In this document: positions 26,012-33,883 of the stretch, one piece after another
Position numbering within the stretch: position 1 is the first letter of the stretch
Layout of the letters: each line of letters opens with the position of its first letter
Origin: Actinomycetota bacterium
GTDB taxonomy: Bacteria; Actinomycetota; Acidimicrobiia; Acidimicrobiales; Ilumatobacteraceae
Length of the DNA: 64,000 nucleotides
Reading direction: 5' to 3'
Assembly: GCA_016213665.1 (NCBI GenBank)
Contig: JACQZX010000099.1
Coordinates: forward strand, 1 to 64,000
Position numbers and translations under genes: made by a program
Notes under the pieces: model-generated
Told to the model about the DNA's origin: nothing
What the model saw: the letters and a program-made list of their open reading frames with translations, nothing else
Databases searched by the model: none

Positions 26012-26901
26012 ATGTCCTCCAGCAACGACTTGCCTTGGTTGGTGCCCAGGTAGGCGTCGATCACGGCGGTGTTCGACGAGATCTGATCGGGTGTTCCCTC
26101 GGCGATTATCCGGCCCTCAGCCATCACGATCACCCAGTCGGAGAGGTCGTGCACCATGTCCATGTCGTGTTCTACGAACAGAACAGTCATGCCCTCGTCG
26201 CGCAGTCCGCGAATGTGCTTGTTGAGACTCTGCTTGAGTGCCGGGTTGACGCCGGCCATCGGCTCATCCAGCATCACCAATTGCGGGTTCGTCATCAGCG
26301 CTCGCGACATCTCCAACAACTTGCGCTGGCCGCCGGAGAGCGTGCCGGCATATTCGTCGCGCATGTGGTCGAGCGAGAAACGGGCAAGCAGCTCGTCGGC
26401 GCGGGCCTCGATGGCCGTCTCTTGTGCTCGCCAGCGAAACGGAAGCACACCGTTCCACCACTTCTCGCCGCGCTGGCCGGTGGCCCCCAGCTTCATGTTC
26501 TCGATGACCGACATCTTGGTGAGGCTCTTGGTGAGTTGAAACGTGCGCACCATGCCCATCGCAGCCGTTCGGTGAGCAGCGACCTTCTCCAACGAGGTGC
26601 CGTTGAAGCTCCAGGCACCGGTATCGGGGGCGTCGAAGCCGGTCATAAGATTGAAGAACGTGGTCTTGCCCGCACCATTGGGGCCGATGAGTGCCGTGAT
26701 CGATCCCCGTTGGATTTCGACGCGATCGACATCGACGGCGACGATGCCGCCGAAGGAGCGACGCACTCCGACGGCGGTCATGATCGGGTCGGGCTTGCCG
26801 GCACCGGGGGTTGCCGGCACCCCCTCCAGCGCACCACGAGCAACCCGCGCGACCTCACTGAGATCGGCCGACCCATTGACCGTCAGCGGCTCAGCGTCCA
26901 T
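26008..26901 (-). CDS. livG: branched-chain amino acid ABC transporter ATP-binding protein LivG
   Basis: A 297-residue LivG-type ATPase with a normal Walker A (GPNGAGKTT at about residue 74), TFQLTKSLTKMSVIENM, signature LSGGQRKLLEMSRALM, Walker B LVMLDEPMAGVNP and switch FVEHDMDMV. An N-terminal extension of about 40 residues precedes the usual LivG start. It overlaps livM by 11 nt and livF by 4 nt. In this pair LivG carries the only intact Walker A lysine. Confidence 0.93.
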   Translation of the reverse strand: MDAEPLTVNGSADLSEVARVARGALEGVPATPGAGKPDPIMTAVGVRRSFGGIVAVDVDRVEIQRGSITALIGPNGAGKTTFFNLMTGFDAPDTGAWSFNGTSLEKVAAHRTAAMGMVRTFQLTKSLTKMSVIENMKLGATGQRGEKWWNGVLPFRWRAQETAIEARADELLARFSLDHMRDEYAGTLSGGQRKLLEMSRALMTNPQLVMLDEPMAGVNPALKQSLNKHIRGLRDEGMTVLFVEHDMDMVHDLSDWVIVMAEGRIIAEGTPDQISSNTAVIDAYLGTNQGKSLLEDM

Positions 26902-28096
26902 CGAGTGCCATCTCCTTGCGGTTGCCGAACAAGCCCTGCGGTCGGAACACCATCAGCAGCACAAGCATCAGGCCGAGTAGGCCCTGCACCCACGCGCCGA
27001 TCTGGCTCGAACTGGTGATCAGCGGGACTCCGAAGATTTCCACGCGCCCACCCCACGCTTGAGTCAACTCGAAGAGGAAGACGCTGATGAACTGGCTTAT
27101 GCCCCAGTACAACATCGGGCCGACGATGGAACCGGTGACCTTGGCGAGGCCGCCGAGCACCAGCGCGGTGAGAACGAAGAAGGTGGTGTCGCGGCTGTAG
27201 TTGTCGGGCTGCACCGAGCCGCGCGACAACGAGAACATCATTCCGCCGAAGGTAGCGATGGCACCACCGAGAATCAGCGCCTGCAGCTTGTACGAGTAGA
27301 TGTTCTTGCCGAGGCTGCGAACTGCTTCCTCGTCCTCACGAATCCCCTTGATGACGCGTCCCCACGGGCTGCGCATCAGCATGTAGATCAACGCCCCGAT
27401 CACGAACACCACCAGCCAGCCGACGATGAGCGACTTGAAGCCGAGGCCGCCGTACTCGGTCTGCTTGGCCCCGAGCATCACGAGTGCGAAGATCACCACT
27501 GGCAGTATCACCCGCAGCTTCTCCCTTGGACCGCGCAGGCGATCTGCAATCATGCGGCCGACCATCACCGAGGCGACCGAGAAGATCAGCAGCAACATCA
27601 CTCGGCCGAACAGGTTGGCGTTTTGATCGAACGGCCAGAGCGAATACTTCCCGGAAGGATTGAAAGGAGTTTCCTCGGTGAAGGTCTTACCGAATCCGTT
27701 GATTCCATCACTGCCGTTGAAATACTTCTTGAACGTCACCGAGCGGACTATCAGGCGCAGTAACTCGGCGAGAGCGATGGTGACGATCGCGAGGTAGTCC
27801 GAGCGCAGCCGCAACGTCGGGATGCCCATGATGAGGCCGAAGACCGTGGCGTAACCGATGGCCATCGGAATGCCCCACCAGAAGCTGATGTTCCAGTAAT
27901 GCGCGGTCATGCCGATCGCATACGCGCCGCAGGCCATGAAGCCCGCCTGGCCGAAGTTCAACAGCCCGGCATAGCCGAATTGCACGTTGAGGCCGATCGC
28001 CGCGATGGCGAAGTACATCGCGTCGACGCCGAACACGGCCGTCAGCGTGGCGGTAGCGATCAGTTGCCAGTTCATATCGGAGAATGCAGCCAGCAT
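26891..28096 (-). CDS. livM: branched-chain amino acid ABC transporter permease LivM
   Basis: A 401-residue polytopic permease. Hydrophobic helices run throughout. The LivM signatures GLNVQFGYAGLLNFGQAGFMACGAYA (split here as GYAGLLNFGQAGF plus MACGAYA), RLRSDYLAIVTIALAEL and the cytoplasmic coupling loop SPWGRVIKGIREDEEAVRSLG are present. About 20 residues in the middle (PFNPSGKYSLWPFDQN) form a long external loop. It starts 12 nt after the livH stop and overlaps livG. Confidence 0.93.
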   Translation of the reverse strand: MLAAFSDMNWQLIATATLTAVFGVDAMYFAIAAIGLNVQFGYAGLLNFGQAGFMACGAYAIGMTAHYWNISFWWGIPMAIGYATVFGLIMGIPTLRLRSDYLAIVTIALAELLRLIVRSVTFKKYFNGSDGINGFGKTFTEETPFNPSGKYSLWPFDQNANLFGRVMLLLIFSVASVMVGRMIADRLRGPREKLRVILPVVIFALVMLGAKQTEYGGLGFKSLIVGWLVVFVIGALIYMLMRSPWGRVIKGIREDEEAVRSLGKNIYSYKLQALILGGAIATFGGMMFSLSRGSVQPDNYSRDTTFFVLTALVLGGLAKVTGSIVGPMLYWGISQFISVFLFELTQAWGGRVEIFGVPLITSSSQIGAWVQGLLGLMLVLLMVFRPQGLFGNRKEMALDGR

Positions 28097-28108
28097 GAAG
28101 GTTCCTCC

Positions 28109-29464
28109 TCAGCCCACTCGCTCGCGACGACCAAGAATGCCCTGCGGCCTCACCAGCAACACAATGATCATCACAACGTAGACCGGCGCGGCCTTGAGTT
28201 CCGACGGCACGCCGTCGTGCAACCAATCGAACGGCGCCGGCCAGTCGGCGCCTGGCATGATCGGCATTCCTAGGGTCGAGGCTTCGACGAAGAGTCCGAT
28301 CAGGAAACTGCCGACCAAGGCACCGAAGGCTGATCCAAGTCCACCGAGGGTGATGCCGGCGAACATCAAGAACAGCAGGTTGGCGCCGAGGAACGGCGAA
28401 ACGCCCTCGTCGAGGCCGCGGAAGATGCCCCCCGTTGCGGCCAACATGCCGCCGACGAACCAGACAATACGAATTATCTTCTGGCTGTCGATACCGGTCG
28501 ACGATGCCAACTCGGAGTTGTCGCTGACGGCGCGCGTCGCCTTGCCTATACGAGTCTTCTGCAACGCCACGCCCACCAGCACGAGCAGCAGCAGTGAGAT
28601 CGCGGCAGTCGTGAGATCGCGCGGTGTTACGCAGACCGGCCCGAGCTCGGTGCATGTCTGGCGGTTGAAGGCCGCGTATGCCTTCACGCGACCGCCGAAG
28701 TATGCGAGGTACACGTTCTTGAGGATGATGGCAATGCCGACGCTGACGACCATCTGCGAGATCAGGCCAATCTGCCGTCGGCGCAGCGGGGCGTAGACCG
28801 CCTCGTTGGTGACCAGTCCGAACATGCCGCCGGCGACGATCGCGAGCGGGGCGGCGACCAACAACGACCACCCACGCTCGTTGTTGAGAACGAACGCAAT
28901 CAGCGCTGCAAACGTGACCAGTTCACCATGGGCAAAGTTGGTAAGGCCCGTTGTGCCGAAGATGAGTGACAACCCGACCGCGCACATCGCAAGTATCAGC
29001 CCGAAGCGAGCGCCGTCCGCCAAGCGTTGGGCAAGTTGTGACCAATAACCGATTGAGGTTCGCTCGGCGTTGCCGGTGAAGAAGTTGAGAGTGACGCTGT
29101 CGGTAACGAAGTTGTCCTCTGTGACGGCTCGTTCAGACTCACCATCGGCGAGCACGAAACCGTCGGGCAGTGTCGACTCATCGAGCGTGACGGTGTAGTC
29201 GGCCTTCGCCGGAACCACGATTGCAGCCAGACCGGTGTCGTCGGTGACTCCCTCGGCCACCACCACCCCATCGGCCCCGGTTACGACGACCTTCACCCCT
29301 GCGATCGGTTCCTTGGTGCTCTTGCCGGTGGCCTCGTCTTTCACCTGGTTCTGAACGCGCACCTTGATGGTGATGTCGGCGGCCTGCACCGGCGACGCGA
29401 GCAGACCGAACATCGTCAGTGCCATCAGCAGCAGTGCTAAGAGATGTCGTGGTCGTAAGTTCAA
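28109..29464 (-). CDS. livH: LivH-type permease with N-terminal signal peptide and Ig-like domain
   Basis: A 451-residue protein with three parts. Residues 1-28 are a cleavable-looking signal (LLALLLMALTMFGLLASPVQA). Residues about 29-135 form a Cna-B/carboxypeptidase-regulatory-like beta domain (ITIKVRVQNQVKDEATG, IAGVKVVVTGADG, VPAKADYTVTLDESTLP). Residues about 150-451 are the LivH permease (LSLIFGTTGLTNFAHGELV, EASTLGMPI, VLLVRPQGILGRRERVG). Ordinary LivH has only the last part. TTG at 29464 is preferred to GTG at 29491 because AGGGG lies 5 nt before it and the signal peptide then starts properly. First gene of livHMGF. Confidence 0.88.
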   Translation of the reverse strand: MNLRPRHLLALLLMALTMFGLLASPVQAADITIKVRVQNQVKDEATGKSTKEPIAGVKVVVTGADGVVVAEGVTDDTGLAAIVVPAKADYTVTLDESTLPDGFVLADGESERAVTEDNFVTDSVTLNFFTGNAERTSIGYWSQLAQRLADGARFGLILAMCAVGLSLIFGTTGLTNFAHGELVTFAALIAFVLNNERGWSLLVAAPLAIVAGGMFGLVTNEAVYAPLRRRQIGLISQMVVSVGIAIILKNVYLAYFGGRVKAYAAFNRQTCTELGPVCVTPRDLTTAAISLLLLVLVGVALQKTRIGKATRAVSDNSELASSTGIDSQKIIRIVWFVGGMLAATGGIFRGLDEGVSPFLGANLLFLMFAGITLGGLGSAFGALVGSFLIGLFVEASTLGMPIMPGADWPAPFDWLHDGVPSELKAAPVYVVMIIVLLVRPQGILGRRERVG

Positions 29465-29541
29465 CTGGTCCCCTGAGATCCGCCGGACCACGATGTCCGG
29501 AGTAGCGGCGTATTTGAGCGTGTCGCGATGCCTCTAGTCAA

Positions 29542-29547
29542 TACTGT
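29542..29547 (+). promoter_or_regulatory. leaderless -10 box of the EamA transporter
   Basis: TACTGT, 7 nt before ATG 29555. It decides the start over the in-frame ATG at 29528. Confidence 0.5.
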
Positions 29548-29554
29548 GCAGTCG

Positions 29555-30439
29555 ATGACTGCTGTAACCCGCCGCCAGCATGCCACATTGGCGGTGCTTG
29601 TCTCCGCAGCGATCTTCGGTACGACCGGCACGATGTTGGTCAACGCACCGGCTGCGGCCGACCCCTACTCGGTCGGGGCCCTGCGGTTGCTGGTCGGTGG
29701 AGCGACCCTCGCAGTGGTGGCCGCCAGAACGCATTCCGCCGGCACGGGCGTGCCGCGCGCGGCGGCATTGATCGTTGGCGCCGTCGGGGTCGCAGTGTTC
29801 CAACTGTGCTACTTCCTCGCCGTCGATCGAACCGGCGTGGCAATCGGAACAGTCGCCACCATCGGTTCGGGCCCGATGATGGGAGGGGTCCTGGCCGCAT
29901 TCGTCGAGCGTCGAGCCCCGACCCGGCAATGGCTGGTCGGCACCGCTCTCGGTGTCGCCGGCATTGCCCTCATCGGTCTCGTCGGTCAGGCCGACGTCGA
30001 GGTGGCATCCGTCAATGCCGCCGGCATCGGCCTCGCCTTCCTGGCCGGACTCGGATGGGCGGTCTTCGCAACGGTCGGCAAACGCCAGATCGACGACGGA
30101 CGCGACAGCACGACGAGCATGGCGGCGATGTTCACCGGTGGAGCGATCCTGCTCGCCCCACTACTGGTGTGGCACGACCCGAGCTGGGTGACAAGCGGTG
30201 GTGGCGCGATGATCGCGCTCTACCTCGGCGTGGTCACCGTTGGCGTGGCTTACACGCTGTACGGATACGCGTTGCGGCACTTGGCGACTCCTTCGGTTCT
30301 GACTCTCACCCTGCTGGAGCCGATCACGGCTGCTGTTCTCGGCGCGGTGGTGGTTCACGAACACCTCGGCCCGGCGGGCTGGGCGGGCATTGCGCTGGTC
30401 CTCGCCGGTTTGGCTGTGGTCGCGACCATCACCCCCTGA
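29555..30439 (+). CDS. EamA/DMT-family transporter
   Basis: A 294-residue inner-membrane protein with about ten hydrophobic helices arranged as two EamA repeats. The first repeat contains FGTTGTMLVNAPAAADPYSVGALRLL and the second GLGWAVFATVGKRQI through TLTLLEPITAAVLGAVV, the usual drug/metabolite-transporter signature. Members export or import amino acids and other metabolites; the substrate here is not deducible. A TACTGT box 7 nt upstream supports ATG 29555. Divergent from the liv operon. Confidence 0.87.
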   Translation: MTAVTRRQHATLAVLVSAAIFGTTGTMLVNAPAAADPYSVGALRLLVGGATLAVVAARTHSAGTGVPRAAALIVGAVGVAVFQLCYFLAVDRTGVAIGTVATIGSGPMMGGVLAAFVERRAPTRQWLVGTALGVAGIALIGLVGQADVEVASVNAAGIGLAFLAGLGWAVFATVGKRQIDDGRDSTTSMAAMFTGGAILLAPLLVWHDPSWVTSGGGAMIALYLGVVTVGVAYTLYGYALRHLATPSVLTLTLLEPITAAVLGAVVVHEHLGPAGWAGIALVLAGLAVVATITP

Positions 30440-30454
30440 CGAGCAGCAGATCGC

Positions 30455-30460
30455 TACAAT
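30455..30460 (+). promoter_or_regulatory. -10 box before a small membrane protein
   Basis: TACAATG-type box (TACAAT) about 50 nt upstream of ATG 30513, just past the EamA stop. A perfect SD (GGAGGT, 30501-30506) precedes the start. Confidence 0.45.
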
Positions 30461-30512
30461 GAAGTCCGGGTGGAGACCCCGAGTTGAGCTCGGCTATTCC
30501 GGAGGTCCACTG

Positions 30513-30710
30513 ATGTCAACCGTTCTGGAGCAGGCGAAGGCCGCCGTGCGCATCGCCGTGTACCTTTTCATCGCCTATTGCGCGATCAAGTTCTGGCAAG
30601 ACCCGGCCGGGTCGGCCCGAACGATGATGGGTTTCGTGCAAGGGGTCGGCCGCTTCTTCGCCGCCCTCATCGACAAGCTCGGCGCTTTCGCCAAGGGCAT
30701 CTCGGACTAG
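30513..30710 (+). CDS. small single-helix membrane protein, unknown function
   Basis: A 65-residue protein with one predicted transmembrane helix (AVRIAVYLFIAYCAIKFW, about residues 11-28) and an amphipathic tail containing ARTMMGFVQGVGRFFAALIDKLG. No family was recognised. It has the best SD in the window (GGAGGT, 6 nt before ATG) and its own TACAAT box, which argue for a real expressed gene. Its stop lies in a small dyad, GACTAG-6-CTAGTC (30705-30722), shared with the ctaA stop on the other strand. Confidence 0.72.
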   Translation: MSTVLEQAKAAVRIAVYLFIAYCAIKFWQDPAGSARTMMGFVQGVGRFFAALIDKLGAFAKGISD

Positions 30711-30716
30711 CAATCA

Positions 30717-31691
30717 CTAGTCGGCGGGCCGGGTAGTGACGGCCCACAACCACGCGGTGCACGCCACCAACGCCGTCGCGCCGGCGACATGGGCGGCTAC
30801 CAGCCCCACCGGGAGCCGACTTGCGTACTGCACGTAGCCGATGGCGCCCTGCGCAATCGCGATCAACAACCAGCCCGAGAGTGGCGCATTGAGCACCTCG
30901 CGATCGTGGGGCAGGCGACGCAGCTTCCACATCAACGAGAGCGCGATGAGTACCGTGACCCACACAATCGTTCCGTGAGCGCGGGTCACCCACACCAACG
31001 CGTCGCCGTTGACATCGCACTCCTCACCGAAGAATCGCCGCGCCGCTCCGGCACTGCAGGCGACACCGCTGTCGCCCTTGGCATCGCCGGCGTGCGGCCC
31101 GGTGCCGGTTACAACGGTGCCCGCGATAACCGCGAGGCCGGTCCACACTGCTAGCAGTCGCACCCGCGTCCGCACACGCGGAACGACCGAGCTCGGCCTT
31201 GCTCGCCGCCCGGTTACGGAGCCGTCGACCTCGCCGCTACGAACAAGCAACAACACGGCCGCCCACACGAGCACCATCGACAGCACAAAGTGAAGTTGCA
31301 CCGTGGCCGGATGCAGATCTGTCCACACCACGACTGCGCCGACAAGTCCTTGTGCCGGGACGCCGACCAACATCACGCCCGCCAGCCACAGCAGATCTCG
31401 CCGCCGGGGACGGCGATACCACGCGGCGATTGCGGCCAGCACGACGCCGAACCCCACGAGGAACGTGAACAAGCGGTTGACTTGCTCGATGGCGGCATGC
31501 TTGGAGGAAACATCGACGAACGTGTCGTCGTTGCAATTCGGCCAATCGTCGCACCCGAGACCCGAGCCGGTGAGTCGCACCGACGCTCCCGAGACCACGA
31601 TCACGGCCAACAGAACAAGTGCGACGACGCAGACCCGGCGGAACTCCTTGGTAGTGAAGCCCTGCGAGCGCACCCGTCGGAAAAGTTCCAT
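30717..31691 (-). CDS. ctaA: heme A synthase (COX15/CtaA)
   Basis: CtaA oxidises the C8 methyl of heme O to heme A for aa3-type cytochrome oxidases. The 324-residue protein has about eight transmembrane helices. The N-terminal motif VSGASVRLTGSGLGCDDWPNC and His-containing helices (EQVNRLFTFLVGF with E-H, LHPATVQLHFVLSM, RAHGTIVWVTVL, AAHVAGATALV) supply the heme ligands. A loop with two cysteines (GVACSAG, GEECDVNG) lies between the halves. The ATG follows TAGCCT by 6 nt. Divergent from the TetR gene. Confidence 0.92.
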   Translation of the reverse strand: MELFRRVRSQGFTTKEFRRVCVVALVLLAVIVVSGASVRLTGSGLGCDDWPNCNDDTFVDVSSKHAAIEQVNRLFTFLVGFGVVLAAIAAWYRRPRRRDLLWLAGVMLVGVPAQGLVGAVVVWTDLHPATVQLHFVLSMVLVWAAVLLLVRSGEVDGSVTGRRARPSSVVPRVRTRVRLLAVWTGLAVIAGTVVTGTGPHAGDAKGDSGVACSAGAARRFFGEECDVNGDALVWVTRAHGTIVWVTVLIALSLMWKLRRLPHDREVLNAPLSGWLLIAIAQGAIGYVQYASRLPVGLVAAHVAGATALVACTAWLWAVTTRPAD

Positions 31692-31697
31692 CGCAGC

Positions 31698-31703
31698 AGG
31701 CTA
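31698..31703 (-). promoter_or_regulatory. leaderless -10 box of ctaA
   Basis: TAGCCT, 6 nt before ATG 31691 on the minus strand. Confidence 0.5.
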
Positions 31704-31718
31704 AGCGGTCACAGGCAG

Positions 31719-31724
31719 TATCGT
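31719..31724 (+). promoter_or_regulatory. -10 box of the TetR-NTF2 gene
   Basis: TATCGT, 8 nt before GTG 31733. It lies back to back with the ctaA box, so the two promoters overlap. Confidence 0.4.
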
Positions 31725-31732
31725 TCGCGCCA

Positions 31733-32764
31733 GTGAAGAAGCCCACCGTCGAAGAACGGCGCACAGAGATTCTCGAGGTCACCTGCGAAGTCGTAATCGA
31801 ACGAGGCTTCGCAGCCACTCGTATTGCCGATGTTGCCAAGCGTCTCGGCGTTTCGAGCAGCCTCATCCACTATCACTTCGATTCCAAGGAACAGTTGCTC
31901 GCCGAGGCATTTGCTCACTACGCCCGCAAGGACGTCGCCGAAATGGAGGCCGAGATTCAGGCCGCTCCGACGGCGGTGGCTCAGCTCGATCGACTTGTGC
32001 ACAACTACGTGCCCGAGGGCAGCGGCGACGTCGAATGGATGTTGTGGATCGATGGCTGGGGGGAAGCGCTACGCAACCCGATGATGCGCAAGATCAGCCA
32101 AGAGCTCGACGAACAGTCGGCCGCGCTCGCGGAACGCGTGATCCGCCACGGCATCACTACCGGCGAATTCGCGTGCGGCGATCCGGCGGCCGCGGCAATG
32201 CGGGTCGCCGCGGTGGTCGACGGGCTTGCCGTGCAGTTCGCTGCCCACGACGGAATGATGACGCGCGAGCAGTTCATCGAGCACGTTCGCACGCTTGCCG
32301 CATGGGAGGTCGGCCTCGAGCCGGAGGCGCTACGCGATGGCGCGGCCGGCACTCCCCCGTCGGGAGCCGCGCCGACACCCGCCACCGATACCGCGTTGCG
32401 GCAACTGGTCTCGAAGTGGTGTGATGCTCTGATCCGGGCCGACAGTGACGCGTTCATTTCGTGTTGGGCCGACGACGGCACCTGGGAATCGCCCAAACCC
32501 GTCACCGGCCGCGAGGCACTGCTGGCGCATTTCGCCAAGGTGACGGCGTCCTACAACTGGCTAGTGCAGACGGCGCCCAACGCCGTGTTCGAAGTCGATG
32601 AGTCGCTCGGTACCGGCACCGGCCGTGTCACCATCGTCGAGTCGTTCAAGTCCAAGAAGACCGGCGCCGGCTCACTGTTCGCCGTCTACCACGATCGCTA
32701 TCACCGCGTCGGCGGCGCGTGGGTGTTCACCGAACGCCGCCTCGAAGTCCTGCACCGCGGCTAA
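31733..32764 (+). CDS. TetR-family regulator fused to a SnoaL/NTF2-like domain
   Basis: A 343-residue protein in two parts. Residues 1-195 are a TetR regulator with the helix-turn-helix ATRIADVAKRLGVSSSLIHYHF at about 27-48 (motif core IADVAKRLGVSSSLIHYHF) and a BetI-like C-terminal half. After a Pro/Ala linker (GTPPSGAAPTPATD), residues about 220-343 form an NTF2-like fold: LVSKWCDALIRADSDAF, CWADDGTWESPKPVTGR, and YHDRYHRVGGAWVFTERRL. SnoaL-like domains bind or convert small molecules, so the fusion could be a ligand-sensing regulator. Divergent from ctaA. Confidence 0.85.
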   Translation: MKKPTVEERRTEILEVTCEVVIERGFAATRIADVAKRLGVSSSLIHYHFDSKEQLLAEAFAHYARKDVAEMEAEIQAAPTAVAQLDRLVHNYVPEGSGDVEWMLWIDGWGEALRNPMMRKISQELDEQSAALAERVIRHGITTGEFACGDPAAAAMRVAAVVDGLAVQFAAHDGMMTREQFIEHVRTLAAWEVGLEPEALRDGAAGTPPSGAAPTPATDTALRQLVSKWCDALIRADSDAFISCWADDGTWESPKPVTGREALLAHFAKVTASYNWLVQTAPNAVFEVDESLGTGTGRVTIVESFKSKKTGAGSLFAVYHDRYHRVGGAWVFTERRLEVLHRG

Positions 32765-33850
32765 GCCCCGTCTCGGAACGAGTCCCAGACGGCGAGCGCC
32801 GGTTTCGCAGAGCCGTCGGAGTCGCGAAGCCCGGTGTGAGCAAACACACCCAACGACGAGGCGTTTTCGGCTAACAGATCGGCGGAGAAGTCGTTCAGCA
32901 GCGTGTTGACCCAGAATGCGAGCCGCGACCCAACCTGGGAGTGGATGGCATTGAGGTAAGCAACCTGACCCTCGGCCGTCGAATGACCGGACCCGACCGG
33001 TTGCGTGGAGAACCCGCCCTCCGCGATGGCGAGCGGTCTGTCGGTGCGCGTCAGAAGTGGTGCGTAGTAGTCGGCAGGGATGTCGACGCCGTCGTCGAAG
33101 GCAAGGTACGGATAGGTCGAGATCACCCACAGATCCAGATTCGGTTCGAAAATTTCCACTTGTTCCCAGTTGGTGACAAGTCTTTGGCGATCACCCTCCT
33201 CGGGTTGCGGAAACATGTTGTTGAGGTCGTCCCACTGAAAGGAGACGAAGACCTGGGTGGCGGGCGACTGGGCTTTCACCAACGCGTAGATCTCGTGGTA
33301 CAGACTCACGAAGTTGGGCGCGTCGTCTGGATGCGCGTCCATGTAGGTATTGATCTCGGACCCCAGACCTAGGTAACGCGGTGCGAACGATTGCACCACC
33401 CACAACGCGTAATTGCGGTAGGCGGAACGGACATCCGGGTTGGCGAAACTTGCCTCCCAACCGGTGGGCAGCCCGACGAACTCCTGTCGATTCAGTCCGT
33501 TGAGCGCGTCGATCACGAAGACATAATCGAGATTCCTGCTCCTGGCCAGCTCGACCTGGTTGATCAGATCAGTGCGGGTCTGCGACTCGCCGTCGGATCC
33601 GTTGACGAAGTCCTGCCAAGCGGTGTTCTGTTGAATGAGCGACCACGAACTCGCCGTGGTCGCTCACGTCGTCGAACAGTTGGAAAACGCTCTCGATCGT
33701 CGCTTCTGGGGGCACTGGGAAGAACCCGTACGCCGTCTTTCCGGAATCGAAGACCGACGGGTCGGAGGCAGCGGGGTCTCCTTGCTTGTCGTCGCCGCAC
33801 GCAGCCGCGAGCACTGCAAGCGACATCAGTGCCAGGCAGCCGCGCCTCAT
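32761..33850 (-). pseudogene. glycosidase-like TIM-barrel lipoprotein, frameshifted
   Basis: Two frames together spell one secreted protein. The first (from ATG 33850) has a lipobox (VLAAAC, Cys 18) and runs to residue 70 (SDHGEFVV). The second continues from about 33640 with SLIQQNTAWQDFVNG and NLDYVFVIDALNG to the stop at 32761. Removing one base in the G/T-rich stretch near 33640-33646 would give a 362-residue protein. LGLGSEINTYMDAHPDDAP and VFVSFQWDDLN resemble the acid/base-Glu region of GH53/GH5-type barrels, and AIAEGGFST the nucleophile region. It could be a real pseudogene or a sequencing error. The gene ends 4 nt inside the convergent TetR stop. Confidence 0.75.
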
Positions 33851-33857
33851 TGTCGCG

Positions 33858-33863
33858 ACCTTA
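33858..33863 (-). promoter_or_regulatory. leaderless -10 box of the glycosidase-like lipoprotein
   Basis: TAAGGT, 7 nt before ATG 33850 on the minus strand. Confidence 0.4.
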
Positions 33864-33883
33864 ACCGCCGAAAGGAAGTGCCC

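Noticed and set aside
29464-29491. GTG 29491 as the livH start
   Set aside because: It lies in the loop of a 6-bp hairpin (29484-29501), lacks an SD, and would put nine polar residues before the signal peptide. TTG 29464 has an SD.
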